Source: Variovorax sp. KK3 (lineage in GTDB: Bacteria; Pseudomonadota; Gammaproteobacteria; Burkholderiales; Burkholderiaceae_C). From it: 64,000 nt of DNA. Position numbers and translations under genes: made by a program. Positions 34,821 through 43,839 of the stretch are shown piece after piece. Under the pieces are notes generated by a model. The model ran no database searches. It saw only the letters and a list, made by a program, of their open reading frames with translations, and was not told the origin of the DNA. Location of the stretch: NCBI RefSeq assembly GCF_001984055.1, contig NZ_LYVO01000026.1, positions 1 through 64,000 of the forward strand. Direction: 5' to 3'. Positions within the stretch are counted from its first letter, which is position 1; each line of letters starts with the position of its first letter.

Positions 34821-36125
34821 ATGTCCCGGATGCAACCTGTCAATGTCTTCGTCTTCCCTTGCGGCTCCGAGGTTGGATTGGAGATTCATCGGGCGCTTTC
34901 TCAATCCAAGCACGTTGTGCTCTTCGGGGGCAGCAGTGCCACGGATTGCGGTGAACTGATATTCGAGCGCTTTGTCGGGAATCTGCCTTTTGCCGGCAGC
35001 GACGGTTTGCTGCCGGCACTGCAGTCCGTGATCGAGGCGTGGAAGATCGACTTCATCTTCCCCGCGCACGATACCGTCGTCGAGGAATTCGCACGATGGC
35101 AAGAAAGCGGTCTGCTGGGAGCGACGCAGGTCGTGGGCTCTTCTGCAGCAGCGAGCACTTTGGCGCGCTCGAAGGCCGCCACATACACGCGCCTGCATGG
35201 AGTGATCGAGACACCCCGGGTGTACGAATCGGTCGACGAGATCGATCACTATCCGGTATTCCTGAAGCCAGACATAGGACAAGGTGCGAAGGGCACGTTC
35301 ACGGCTTACACGAGAGAAGCTGTGATGTTCTATCGAGGCCTGGACCCCAGCTTGCTCATCCTCGAGCATTTGCCGGGTCGAGAGTTCACCGTCGATTGCT
35401 TCAGCGATTCACAAGGAGCGTTGCTGTTTGCAAATGGGCGAGAACGAGCGCGCATCCTGAACGGTATCAGCGCTGCGACCAAGGCTAACGGCGACCCTCG
35501 CTTTTCGGAGTTGGCACGCCGCATTCACGCAGAAGTCGGCTTTCGGGGGGGGTGGTTCTTCCAAGTCAAGGAGCGCCGAGACGGCACGCTTGTTCTGATG
35601 GAGATCGCCGCCAGGATTGCTGGCGCGTCGTGCTTCCAACGCATACGTGGCGTGAACCTGGCACTGCTCTCTTTGTTCGACAGACTAGGGATGCATGTGG
35701 ATCTCTTGGAGAACGCTGCTCCCGTGCAAATGGACCGTTGCCTCCAGAATCGATTTCGCTTGGAGTTCGAATACGACATCGTGTATGTCGACCTTGATGA
35801 CACGGTGCTGTTGAGCGGACGCCCCAACTTTCGTCTGCTTGCCTCGCTGTATGCGCTCAAAGATCAAGGCAAGGAACTCGTGCTCCTGACGCGTCATCGT
35901 GCGCGTCATGGCCGCGCACCATCGGACTCGTTGGATGGTGCAGCCGTCCATCCTGCGCTTTTCGACCGGATCATCGACGTTGCGGAGGACGAATCGAAGT
36001 CGGCCAAGATCGCAACCCGGCGGGCGATTTTCATCGACGACTCTTTCCGAGAGCGGAGAGACGTCGCGATACGATGCCGGGTTCCCGTCTTCGATTTGTC
36101 GGAAGCGATCGAGATATTTGGGTGA
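34821..36125 (+). CDS. ATP-grasp ligase fused to HAD-like phosphatase domain
   Basis: A 434-residue two-domain protein. Residues about 5-305 form an ATP-grasp carboxylate-amine ligase-like module (YPVFLKPDIGQGAKGTF at about 144-160; VLMEIAARIAGAS at about 258-270 with the metal-binding Glu). Residues about 318-434 form a HAD-like domain with DLDDT (324-328), T357 in LLTRH, a Lys near 396 and FIDDS (404-408). The pairing suggests a ligase whose product or side product is dephosphorylated by the same protein; the reaction is unknown. It is the first gene after pilY1, 98 bases on, at the edge of the glycan island. Confidence 0.82.
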   Translation: MSRMQPVNVFVFPCGSEVGLEIHRALSQSKHVVLFGGSSATDCGELIFERFVGNLPFAGSDGLLPALQSVIEAWKIDFIFPAHDTVVEEFARWQESGLLGATQVVGSSAAASTLARSKAATYTRLHGVIETPRVYESVDEIDHYPVFLKPDIGQGAKGTFTAYTREAVMFYRGLDPSLLILEHLPGREFTVDCFSDSQGALLFANGRERARILNGISAATKANGDPRFSELARRIHAEVGFRGGWFFQVKERRDGTLVLMEIAARIAGASCFQRIRGVNLALLSLFDRLGMHVDLLENAAPVQMDRCLQNRFRLEFEYDIVYVDLDDTVLLSGRPNFRLLASLYALKDQGKELVLLTRHRARHGRAPSDSLDGAAVHPALFDRIIDVAEDESKSAKIATRRAIFIDDSFRERRDVAIRCRVPVFDLSEAIEIFG

Positions 36126-36140
36126 CAGCTGCGATGCCGA

Positions 36141-37136
36141 TCAGTAGCGCGCGTGATACACGACCGGGACCCGCTGGGGAATGAAACGTCGACGAATCGC
36201 GTTGACCGAGACTGCCCAGGCCAGCCCGGCGACTCTCATCGCCGTCAACACGCCGAGTAGGATCGGTCGAACATTGGCAGCACGGCAACAGCGCATGAAC
36301 TGCTCGAATTCAAGGTGCGGCGCCTTCCCTTGTAAGCCGAAAAGCAATCGATACGCTACGTAGTTCGCGGCAGCTCGCCGCTGCGATCGCGGCGATGCGA
36401 GAGGAATAGCCGCGAACAGCGCCTCGCGATAAAGCGTTCGCACGCTCTCGCCATCGGTCTTTTGCACGGACTGTTGAAGGTTCGCACGATAACCGGCCAG
36501 CGGCTGGTCGATGAAGCCGATGTCTCCTTCCTTGCATAGGCTGAGTAGGAGGGTGAAGTCGATGTAAGGCGTTGGCGTACTGAGCACAGCATGTGCGACG
36601 CTCGCCCTGTAGAGCAACGAGCTGTGATTGATGAAGTTTCCTCCCTCGACCAGATAGTCGATTCCGAATCGGGAGACTTCGGCGTTGGTGAACACGCCGA
36701 CCTCGCGTCCCACGGCGTTGACCACAATGGCGTTCGTACAGACGGCGATGCAAGACCGGTTCTCCTGCAAGAAGCCCATCTGTGCCGCCAGCTTGCCGGG
36801 AAGCCAGAAATCGTCCCCATCAAGATGCGCCACGAACTCGCCGCGGGCCATTTCGATCACCGAAAGATGGTTTCTGGCGCCGCCGATGTTCGTTTTATGC
36901 CTGAGCACTTCCAGATCAGGGTGACGAGACTTCAAGGCAGCCAGCCTTTCCGGCGTTTCGTCGGTAGAGCAGTCGTCTCCGACGATGACTTGCAGGACAT
37001 AGTCGCCGACGCCGCGTTGCGCGTAGACGCTGTCGACGCACTGCTCAATGAATTGCGCTTGGTTGAAGGTGACGATGCAGACGGAAATGCACGACCTGTG
37101 CGCATTGCTTTGGGCATCGACATCTGCACTTTTCAT
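36141..37136 (-). CDS. GT2-family glycosyltransferase
   Basis: A 331-residue GT-A fold enzyme with CISVCIVTFNQAQFIEQCVD at the start, the nucleotide-binding GDDCSTDETPE and the DXD-like HLDGDDFW. The middle part has the acceptor-site style YIDFTLLLSLCKEGDIGFID, common in transferases that build surface polysaccharides. Residues about 280-310 are hydrophobic and may touch the membrane. It is convergent with the ATP-grasp/HAD gene (15 bases between stops) and divergent from the next glycosyltransferase. Donor and acceptor sugars are unknown. Confidence 0.9.
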   Translation of the reverse strand: MKSADVDAQSNAHRSCISVCIVTFNQAQFIEQCVDSVYAQRGVGDYVLQVIVGDDCSTDETPERLAALKSRHPDLEVLRHKTNIGGARNHLSVIEMARGEFVAHLDGDDFWLPGKLAAQMGFLQENRSCIAVCTNAIVVNAVGREVGVFTNAEVSRFGIDYLVEGGNFINHSSLLYRASVAHAVLSTPTPYIDFTLLLSLCKEGDIGFIDQPLAGYRANLQQSVQKTDGESVRTLYREALFAAIPLASPRSQRRAAANYVAYRLLFGLQGKAPHLEFEQFMRCCRAANVRPILLGVLTAMRVAGLAWAVSVNAIRRRFIPQRVPVVYHARY

Positions 37137-37354
37137 GTGGCAATCCTAGCGTCCCGCCCATCCGCTTGCGGAGGGGGCCCGCATCGATGTAGCGAGTTTG
37201 CCGCCGACGTCACGAAGCCCGAGCAATCGCTTACGCTTGCGCCTCTACAGCGGGGTCCGTCGGCGAGCCCACGCGATTGCAGGACAAGGTGTTTGGAACG
37301 ATGGCGCGAAGCCCCGAAACTCCGTTCGACAATGAAGATTGCACTTTACAGACC

Positions 37355-38290
37355 ATGACAGTTGCCGTATTAATGTCGACGTTCAACGGCGAGCGGTACG
37401 TCGTTGAGCAAATTCAATCCATTCTCCAGCAGCTTCCTGCCGATGGATCATTGATCATAAGAGATGATGGCTCCACTGATGGAACTATTTCCGAAATTCG
37501 GAAATTTTGCGACGCAAGAATTCAATTAATTCAAGGAGATAATCTGGGATTTGCGGCGAGCTTTATGCATCTCTTAACAAAAATCCCGCCGAGTTCCACG
37601 ATCATTCTTTTTTCTGACCAAGACGACATATGGATGCCTGAGAAAATAGAAACAAGCCGCCTTCGCATTGATGAAAAAGGACCCACGCCAACGCTCTATT
37701 GCTCTGCACTCACGTTGGTTACAGAATATCTCAAGCCTTTTGGCCGCTCCCCGCCGTGGCCCCGTCAACCGACTTTCGACAATGCTTTGGTAGAAAACAT
37801 AGCGACGGGTTGCACCATCGCTCTCAATCGCGCAGCGGTATCGCTTATCTTGCGAACCGCGCGCCCGGAGATGATCAGATACCATGATTGGTGGTGTTAT
37901 TTGATCGTCTCAGCATTCGGCGAAGTTCTGTACGATCCGCAACCTCGGATTCAATATCGGCAGCACCGCCAAAATGCATTGGGCATGTCATCGGGCGGAG
38001 GCAGATACGTGAGGATAATGCAGGCCATTAAGCGTCAGAGCTGGTTGGCGATCATGCAAATCCACATACGCGAATTCGCATCCGACTTTGGAGGCGACAT
38101 CACGCCCTCGCAACGAAAGTCGCTAGAATACATGAGTATTCGCGGAGTACGCGACGCCATTCGGGTCATTTTTTCCATAACGCGCAGAAGGCAGTTCTTG
38201 AAAGACGAGTTATTGTTCAGATTGCTGGTACTTTTTGAAATGGTAGTTCGCCGGGACGTACCTTTTGATTCGGCAAAAATGAACTCGTGA
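37355..38290 (+). CDS. GT2-family glycosyltransferase (rhamnosyltransferase-like), AT-rich
   Basis: A 311-residue GT-A enzyme: MTVAVLMSTFNGERYVVEQI, then IRDDGSTDGTISEI and FSDQDDIWMPEKI with the DXD-type motif. This style is that of RfbF/WbbL-like rhamnosyltransferases. The C-terminal half has the GT2 region YHDWWCYLIVSAFGEVLYD. The base composition is much more AT-rich than its neighbours and it uses TTA, ATA and AAA codons freely, which suggests recent transfer. Start: ATG at 37355 fits the family; an in-frame ATG at 37301 is an alternative. Confidence 0.87.
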   Translation: MTVAVLMSTFNGERYVVEQIQSILQQLPADGSLIIRDDGSTDGTISEIRKFCDARIQLIQGDNLGFAASFMHLLTKIPPSSTIILFSDQDDIWMPEKIETSRLRIDEKGPTPTLYCSALTLVTEYLKPFGRSPPWPRQPTFDNALVENIATGCTIALNRAAVSLILRTARPEMIRYHDWWCYLIVSAFGEVLYDPQPRIQYRQHRQNALGMSSGGGRYVRIMQAIKRQSWLAIMQIHIREFASDFGGDITPSQRKSLEYMSIRGVRDAIRVIFSITRRRQFLKDELLFRLLVLFEMVVRRDVPFDSAKMNS

Positions 38291-38345
38291 CAGGCGCGTC
38301 ATGCCCGTCATCCGTCAAGACGGAGCGGCAGCTGCGCCACACCAC

Positions 38346-39146
38346 TTATTCGGCGCTCTTCTGAAAAATCATGAACGGTTCGGCCGGATTGACGCCGTAC
38401 CGCTTCGGATCGATTTCCGGAAGAAGCGCCTGATGCGTGCTGATGCAATCGTCGAGGCCTTGCGACGTGAATATGGCGGCGATGTCTCGGCCAAACAGCC
38501 GTACATGGTCTTCCTGACCATACGCATGCAGCCTCGCGAATGCGCCTTCAATACCCGAGTCTTCAAACGTCCGAGCGAGCGACGACGCGAAAGGCGTCTG
38601 CAAAATCGCGAACCCCTCATGCGAGAGCACCCGCGTGATCTCCTTCAATGCCGATAAAACATCATCGACGTGTTCAAGCACATGGTTGGCGATCACGATG
38701 TCAAAACTTCGGTCGGCCGCGGCAATCCCGGTGATATCGAGTTCGACCACACCGGCTCGGACTGGAAACTTGTCGGCCTGCACGTAGTGCGATGGTTTCT
38801 GTGCTGCGATCAGCGTTGAAATGTGCTTCTCGGGCGCGAAATGAAGGATTCTTGAACCAGCGATGCGTGGCGTGATCCCCGCCGCATTCATGTACAGAAC
38901 CAAATGGCGGTCCCGATCGCTGGCGCCGCAATGTGGGCACTCGAAATGATCGACATCGCTGCCGACGACGCCCAGGGCACGCGAAAGTGGCGGCAAGAAC
39001 ATGCTTCCGCCGCGATAGGGCACGAAACGCAACACGCCCCGCTCGCAGATACAGCAATACTTCCTTGGAGGGATCGGCAGGAGATTTAAGGCGAGGAACG
39101 GCACGCGCCAAAGCCTGACTGTCAGTTCAGTAAGTTTGGAGTTCAC
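38346..39146 (-). CDS. SAM-dependent methyltransferase with N-terminal zinc-ribbon-like cysteines
   Basis: A protein of about 266 residues. Residues near 30-80 carry CCICERG and ECPHCGASDRDRH, a treble-clef-like cysteine pattern. The class I methyltransferase core follows (ILHFAPEKHISTLI, FDIVIANHVLEHVDDV, EITRVLSHEGFAILQTPF). This layout occurs in glycan-locus methyltransferases of the type-11 group. The start is uncertain: GTG at 39146 is the first sensible start after the flippase stop (14 bases away), although there is no strong ribosome site. The acceptor is unknown, perhaps a sugar of the local glycan. Confidence 0.8.
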   Translation of the reverse strand: MNSKLTELTVRLWRVPFLALNLLPIPPRKYCCICERGVLRFVPYRGGSMFLPPLSRALGVVGSDVDHFECPHCGASDRDRHLVLYMNAAGITPRIAGSRILHFAPEKHISTLIAAQKPSHYVQADKFPVRAGVVELDITGIAAADRSFDIVIANHVLEHVDDVLSALKEITRVLSHEGFAILQTPFASSLARTFEDSGIEGAFARLHAYGQEDHVRLFGRDIAAIFTSQGLDDCISTHQALLPEIDPKRYGVNPAEPFMIFQKSAE

Positions 39147-39160
39147 GCTGAATTGAATGG

Positions 39161-40660
39161 TCAACTCGAGATTCGCCACCGCCGGAGATAGCGCGACGCG
39201 AGCACACAGCCAGCAATTCCTTGCAGCAGGGCCCAAATCGCAGCAAGCTCGGCAAGTCGAAAATGCAGCGATGATGTGGCGTCCGAAAACACGGACTTCA
39301 GGACCCAGGCCATCAACCCCAGTGGAACGGCGAAGCGGGCAATGCTTCGAATCCAAGGCAGCGGTCCTCCTTCGAGATGCTTGCGGTGGACGACCTGCGG
39401 CCAGACGAGGAAGAACAAGGAGGCACTACCGCACCATAAGGTGATCGCACCCACTGCCCCAAGATTGAGCGAACCCATGGTCAGGCATGCGGCCATGCAA
39501 ACCGCAAGCGACAGCGAGCCGAGGATGTGAGCGCGAAGTTCACCGGCTGCGTTGAGCAGTCCGTAGGGCATCGACGAAAGGGCCAAGAACGAGGCGCCCA
39601 AGGCGTATAGCGGAACCAGAGGAACTGCCTCGATGCCCGCATGATCAAGCGCATGGGCAAACCAAACCTGCAACAGATCTGCGGGGAAGGCGATGCACAG
39701 CGCGGCGGTTGGAAGCAGGAGACAACACGTGATCTCGGTCGTCGCCAAATAGAGTCGCGTCTGCTCACACCGCGAACTGGAACGGTGGAGCCTGATCAGC
39801 GCGGGATACGAGACTTGGAGCAACGGAAGTGCCAGTGCCAACAAGCCCGCCGGGATCGTTGCAGCGATCGCGACTGCTCCGTAGTCACGCAACGGGAGCA
39901 GTTGTGAAAGGATCAGCTTGTCCAACTGCGTAATCGAGATCCAAATTGCTGACGCAGCGGCAATCTGCGCTGCCATGGGCCACAGTCTCAGCAGCACATC
40001 GACCGACTTCTTCGGCCTGTTGCCCAAACTGAAGCTCAGGCCCCGGCGACATAGAAATGCAAGCGACAGTATCTCCGTCAGTGATACGAGGACTTGACAA
40101 AAAAGCCACGTTGAAATGCCACCGCCCACATATCCGAGGACGACAAGCGCGGCAGCCAGGCGTGCAGTCACACCACACGAGTTGACCGCGGCCAGTGCAA
40201 GGAACTGTTCCGCGCCAGCCAGCGCCGCCCGATAGAGCTCGCTTGCCCATCGAAGAGTCAGTGCCAGAACGGCTGCGAGCACAGCGAGACCGATAGCGCT
40301 TCCATCGACAGCGAGCCCCTCCGTCCGCTGACCTGCAATCCAGATGCAGATCACGAGCATGGCCAACCCGACCATCAACATGCCCAGCAACATGGGGCGC
40401 TGCATAGCGTTCAACAGCGCGCCGATTTCGTTGGACCGATGCTCGCGGCGGGCGATTGCGATTTCGCGCGACAACGCGAGCGGGAAGCCGAAGTCCGCGA
40501 TCTGAATCCAGCCTTGCGCGACGAAGAACATCATCATCAATGCGAACTGCTCTGAGCCCAACTGCGCGAGATAGCTGGGCAGCAGTATCACCAGCAGGCC
40601 CGCGGCATAGAGCTGCGATCCGTAGGCCAGATACTTGTCCCTTGAAGCGCTCATCCACAT
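39161..40660 (-). CDS. Wzx-type polysaccharide flippase (MOP superfamily)
   Basis: A 499-residue protein with about 12-14 membrane helices and the Wzx/RfbX style: FALMMMFFVAQGWIQIADFG early and RPKKSVDVLLRLWPMAAQIA in the middle. Wzx proteins flip undecaprenyl-linked sugar units to the periplasm. It would supply substrate to the PglL/Wzy-type transferase at 25413-27104, although Wzy polymerisation of a surface polysaccharide is also possible. It is followed closely by the methyltransferase gene. Start at 40660, or two codons later. Confidence 0.88.
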   Translation of the reverse strand: MWMSASRDKYLAYGSQLYAAGLLVILLPSYLAQLGSEQFALMMMFFVAQGWIQIADFGFPLALSREIAIARREHRSNEIGALLNAMQRPMLLGMLMVGLAMLVICIWIAGQRTEGLAVDGSAIGLAVLAAVLALTLRWASELYRAALAGAEQFLALAAVNSCGVTARLAAALVVLGYVGGGISTWLFCQVLVSLTEILSLAFLCRRGLSFSLGNRPKKSVDVLLRLWPMAAQIAAASAIWISITQLDKLILSQLLPLRDYGAVAIAATIPAGLLALALPLLQVSYPALIRLHRSSSRCEQTRLYLATTEITCCLLLPTAALCIAFPADLLQVWFAHALDHAGIEAVPLVPLYALGASFLALSSMPYGLLNAAGELRAHILGSLSLAVCMAACLTMGSLNLGAVGAITLWCGSASLFFLVWPQVVHRKHLEGGPLPWIRSIARFAVPLGLMAWVLKSVFSDATSSLHFRLAELAAIWALLQGIAGCVLASRYLRRWRISS

Positions 40661-40756
40661 CCGGCAGAACGCCTCATCAATGGACGCCGTGGGCTTTCCA
40701 TCACGCAGCAGGTTTCGACGACGGCAAGCACGTCGATGCGGCAGGCGCGCCCCACG

Positions 40757-41887
40757 TCACACGCGCCCACCCTTGACCGCGGCGATGACACGATCCTGAT
40801 CGGAGATGGAAAGCTCCGGATAAAGCGGAAGACACAGCACCTGATCGGCCTTGCGGGTGGCAACCGGAAGGTTCGCGCTTCCGGAGGAAGGGAGCCCTCG
40901 GTACATCGGGAAGGCCGTGATCAACGGATAGAAATACCTTCTGGCGAAGATATTGAAGCGCTTCAGGTGCTCATAGAGTTCATCTCGTCCGCACCAGAAG
41001 TCGCGTTCGACCAACACCGGGAAATATGCGTAGTTCGATTCGATCGCCGGGTCGTTCTCCAGCAACTTGAGTCCAGCAACGGCTGAGAGCTGCTCCTGGT
41101 AGCGCAACGAAACGCGCTGGCGCGCCGAAATGGCATCGCCGATGCCAGCGAGTTGCAAGACGCCGATGGCGGATTGCAGTTCGTTCATCTTTCCATTGAT
41201 GCCTGGAGCGACGACCGTGACCTCGTCCACGAAGCCGAAGTTCTTCAGATGATCGATGCGTTCCTTGGACCTGCGATCAGGACAGATGATCGCACCGCCC
41301 TCGAAGGTGTTCATCACCTTGGTCGCATGAAAGCTCACGATGGAAAGGTCGCCGTGTCGCAGTAGCGATCCGCCCGAGTCTTGCACGCCGAACGCATGAG
41401 CGGCGTCGTAGATCAACTTGAGGCCGTAGGTGTCGGCAATCTTCTGAATTGCTTCGACGTTGCATGGCCTGCCATAGCAATGGACGGCAAGTATCGCGGT
41501 CGTTTGGGGAGTGATCGCTGCCTCGATCTTTGCAGGATCGATGTTGAGCGACTCCTCGTCGATGTCGACGAAGATGGGGCGTATCCCATTCCAAAGCAGC
41601 GAATGCGCGGTTGCGACAAACGAGTAGGGAGTCGTGATGACTTCCCCCGTGATGCGCAGCGCTTGAAGCGCCGTGACCAAGGCAATCGTCGCATTGGCGA
41701 AGAGGGAGACATGCTGCACCCCGAGATGGGTGGCAAGCGCTGCCTCGAAACGCTGGTGGTACTTGCCTCCGTTCGTCAGCACGCGGCTCGACCAGATGTC
41801 TTCGAGCATCGGCCGCAAGTCCTCGAGCAGCGGCAACTGCGGCCGCGTGACGTACAACGGTTCCATGTCGGATGGAATGTTCGTCAT
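40757..41887 (-). CDS. DegT/DnrJ/EryC1/StrS-family sugar aminotransferase
   Basis: A 376-residue PLP enzyme that aminates a keto-nucleotide sugar. The PLP lysine is K190 in SFHATKVMNTFEGG and the pyridine-N Asp is D161 in IYDAAHAFGV. Other family marks are FANATIALVTALQALRI and the C-terminal FARRYFYPLITAFP. Family members of this subgroup make dTDP-amino sugars such as the fucosamine and viosamine types; the exact sugar is not deducible. The start ATG overlaps the stop of the upstream membrane-protein fragment (ATGA), so translation is coupled. It implies an amino sugar in the local glycan. Confidence 0.92.
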   Translation of the reverse strand: MTNIPSDMEPLYVTRPQLPLLEDLRPMLEDIWSSRVLTNGGKYHQRFEAALATHLGVQHVSLFANATIALVTALQALRITGEVITTPYSFVATAHSLLWNGIRPIFVDIDEESLNIDPAKIEAAITPQTTAILAVHCYGRPCNVEAIQKIADTYGLKLIYDAAHAFGVQDSGGSLLRHGDLSIVSFHATKVMNTFEGGAIICPDRRSKERIDHLKNFGFVDEVTVVAPGINGKMNELQSAIGVLQLAGIGDAISARQRVSLRYQEQLSAVAGLKLLENDPAIESNYAYFPVLVERDFWCGRDELYEHLKRFNIFARRYFYPLITAFPMYRGLPSSGSANLPVATRKADQVLCLPLYPELSISDQDRVIAAVKGGRV

Positions 41888-43062
41888 AGGCCGCGTGACC
41901 ACGGGGCACCTGATCTGCCTTGGACGTTCCCACACCAGGCTTGACTGTCCGGCAGCAATACGCCGGCTTTTGCGAGCTGAACAGGATTCAGTGCCCGATA
42001 GTAGAGATACGAGACGTCGCCGTTGACCTCGGCATAAAGCTTCATGTCGGTACCTGGGTAGTTCACGATGGTCATATCCTGAAGCACCGTCGCCTGGCTG
42101 CGGCCAGAGGGGAAGAACCTGGGGCAGGCACGCTCGATTTGCGCAACCAGCGAGGCGATCATTTCGGGCATCTGAGGCGCGGGTCGTATGGCGGAGGCAT
42201 CATATTTCATGTCGCACAGCCAAAAGCCGACAGGCCCGAGCTCGACGACATCGTTTCCACGCGTCAACCGAATCGGTACGCGCGGCCGCATCGATGCGGA
42301 CGGGAGCATCCGGCAATCCGAAAAGCGCGAGATGCTCAAGCCTTCGCCCTGGAGCCGAAGATTGAACGCCGCCACAAGTTCGTCATCGGAGCCGGATCGA
42401 GCTTCTGCCGATTCAGCGGGAGTGACAAGAACCAAGTGCCGAGATGTGCCCAGAAGGCCGCGCACTGCGGCATCGTCCGAAGGCCGGCGCTTGCCCTGCA
42501 GCGCATCGAGATTGATCCAGCGGGCGTTGTGGCTGAACTGGGGCGCAATGATCGAGTAAGTCGGACTTGTCAGCGTGACGTAGGTTGCCGGTTCGACCTT
42601 CCCTCGTTCGTCAACTGCGACCTGAAATCCCGTTGGGGATATCCAAGCAGTTTGCGACCATGCGTCCCATGGCGACGTTTGCCAGACCGCCCAACACTGG
42701 ACGGCCAACATCAGCCCGCCGAGCGTGATCCGCATGCTTCTTGAAAGCGTCGATCTGTAAAGCCATCCGATGAGTAGCGGCCCTGCAAGCAACAGCCCCG
42801 GTATGAAGTAGCGCCCATTACCGGAAGTCCAGAGCCATATCACGAAGACGGCAACTCCGTATACGGTCAACGGCACGATCGCGGCCTCTCGGATGGCCCG
42901 TCGCCCGGGGCGACTGAGAAGGACCAACAACACGGCGCACGCCACGAACACGAACCTCAGATCGGGCGCCATGATTTCGACATAGATACCGCCGTTCGGC
43001 GCTGCCATCGCGAGAGGTCGAAGGATCGCCTCAGCCCACTCGTCAGGAACGAAGCGGATCAC
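41884..43062 (-). CDS. Membrane glycan-island protein, C-terminal part after frame break
   Basis: A reading frame of 392 codons, opening with GTG at 43062 (IRFVPDEWAEAILRP). It has about four membrane segments (for example FVFVACAVLLVLLS), then a soluble domain of about 230 residues with several Cys. It reads as the continuation of the membrane protein in the adjacent upstream frame, whose stop codon TGA overlaps this GTG. One missing G in the CCGTGATC sequence would explain the break: CCG GTG ATC joins the two parts as GGAAPVIRFVP. It may be a pseudogene, a sequencing error or a coupled restart. The product looks like a DUF2029/GT-C-like protein; function unknown. Confidence 0.7.
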   Translation of the reverse strand: MIRFVPDEWAEAILRPLAMAAPNGGIYVEIMAPDLRFVFVACAVLLVLLSRPGRRAIREAAIVPLTVYGVAVFVIWLWTSGNGRYFIPGLLLAGPLLIGWLYRSTLSRSMRITLGGLMLAVQCWAVWQTSPWDAWSQTAWISPTGFQVAVDERGKVEPATYVTLTSPTYSIIAPQFSHNARWINLDALQGKRRPSDDAAVRGLLGTSRHLVLVTPAESAEARSGSDDELVAAFNLRLQGEGLSISRFSDCRMLPSASMRPRVPIRLTRGNDVVELGPVGFWLCDMKYDASAIRPAPQMPEMIASLVAQIERACPRFFPSGRSQATVLQDMTIVNYPGTDMKLYAEVNGDVSYLYYRALNPVQLAKAGVLLPDSQAWCGNVQGRSGAPWSRGL

Positions 43063-43829
43063 GGCGCCGCTCCGCCCAAGAAGGAATCGAAGTGAGGAAA
43101 GACCGGATTTCCGAACCGGTGCGCCAACTCCAAGCCCCACGGGGCATACGCGAGACCAAACCCGGCGATCATCGCGACATAAGCAGTCAAAGCAGCTGTC
43201 AATCGCCTTCCATCCACTTTGATCAAGAACAGAAGAGGAACAGAAACCGCAATAGGACCATTGCTCAGCTTGAACGCCACGGATGCTCCGCAAAGTAGGC
43301 CCACGGCCATGCAAAGAACCAAGCTCCGCCGCGGTTTTTTGTCTTCCAGGAGGTTGGTCGACACAAGTGCGATAGCCCAGATCAACGGGATGGCGGACAC
43401 CAAATCGTTCGCCGTCGTGTTGAACATCGAAAGCACGACGCTCGAAGCAAACGCCATTCCCATAGCAATCGCGCGCATGCCCGTTCCGAACCATGACCGG
43501 TCTGGAATGCAGACTCTGGCGAGTACCCACACGGCAGGCACGCAGATGCATTGAAGCGCAGCCAAGGCAATTCCGGCCTCCATCGCAGAGGCCCCGGATG
43601 AATAGAGCTTGTACGCGGGCCAGTAGAGATAAGGGAACTGAAAAGACTGAGTTGCCGCCGGCCAAATGTCGAGGTCGAAGCGAGCACGGTCTGCGACCCA
43701 ACCGAGATAAATGTGGTGGTTGATGGCGTCCCAGCTCAAACCGAGCCCTCCGCCCGCGACCGGTACCAGCATCAAAAGCACCGCGAAGATTGCGCTGAGC
43801 ACGAGCGCCTCGGCCTTCATCGATCGCAT
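43059..43829 (-). CDS. Membrane glycan-island protein, N-terminal part before frame break
   Basis: A 256-codon frame with about six membrane helices. It opens MRSMKAEALVLSAIFAVLLM and has GLSWDAINHHIYLGWVADR and FQFPYLYWPAYKLY, both typical of GT-C-like polyprenyl-sugar-dependent membrane proteins in betaproteobacterial surface loci. It ends abruptly at FPHFDSFLGGAAP, where a longer protein is expected. The remaining part is open in another frame from 43062. Start at 43829, 10 bases after the upstream glycosyltransferase stop, so it is in the same operon. Confidence 0.72.
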   Translation of the reverse strand: MRSMKAEALVLSAIFAVLLMLVPVAGGGLGLSWDAINHHIYLGWVADRARFDLDIWPAATQSFQFPYLYWPAYKLYSSGASAMEAGIALAALQCICVPAVWVLARVCIPDRSWFGTGMRAIAMGMAFASSVVLSMFNTTANDLVSAIPLIWAIALVSTNLLEDKKPRRSLVLCMAVGLLCGASVAFKLSNGPIAVSVPLLFLIKVDGRRLTAALTAYVAMIAGFGLAYAPWGLELAHRFGNPVFPHFDSFLGGAAP

Positions 43830-43839
43830 AAGACTTCCT

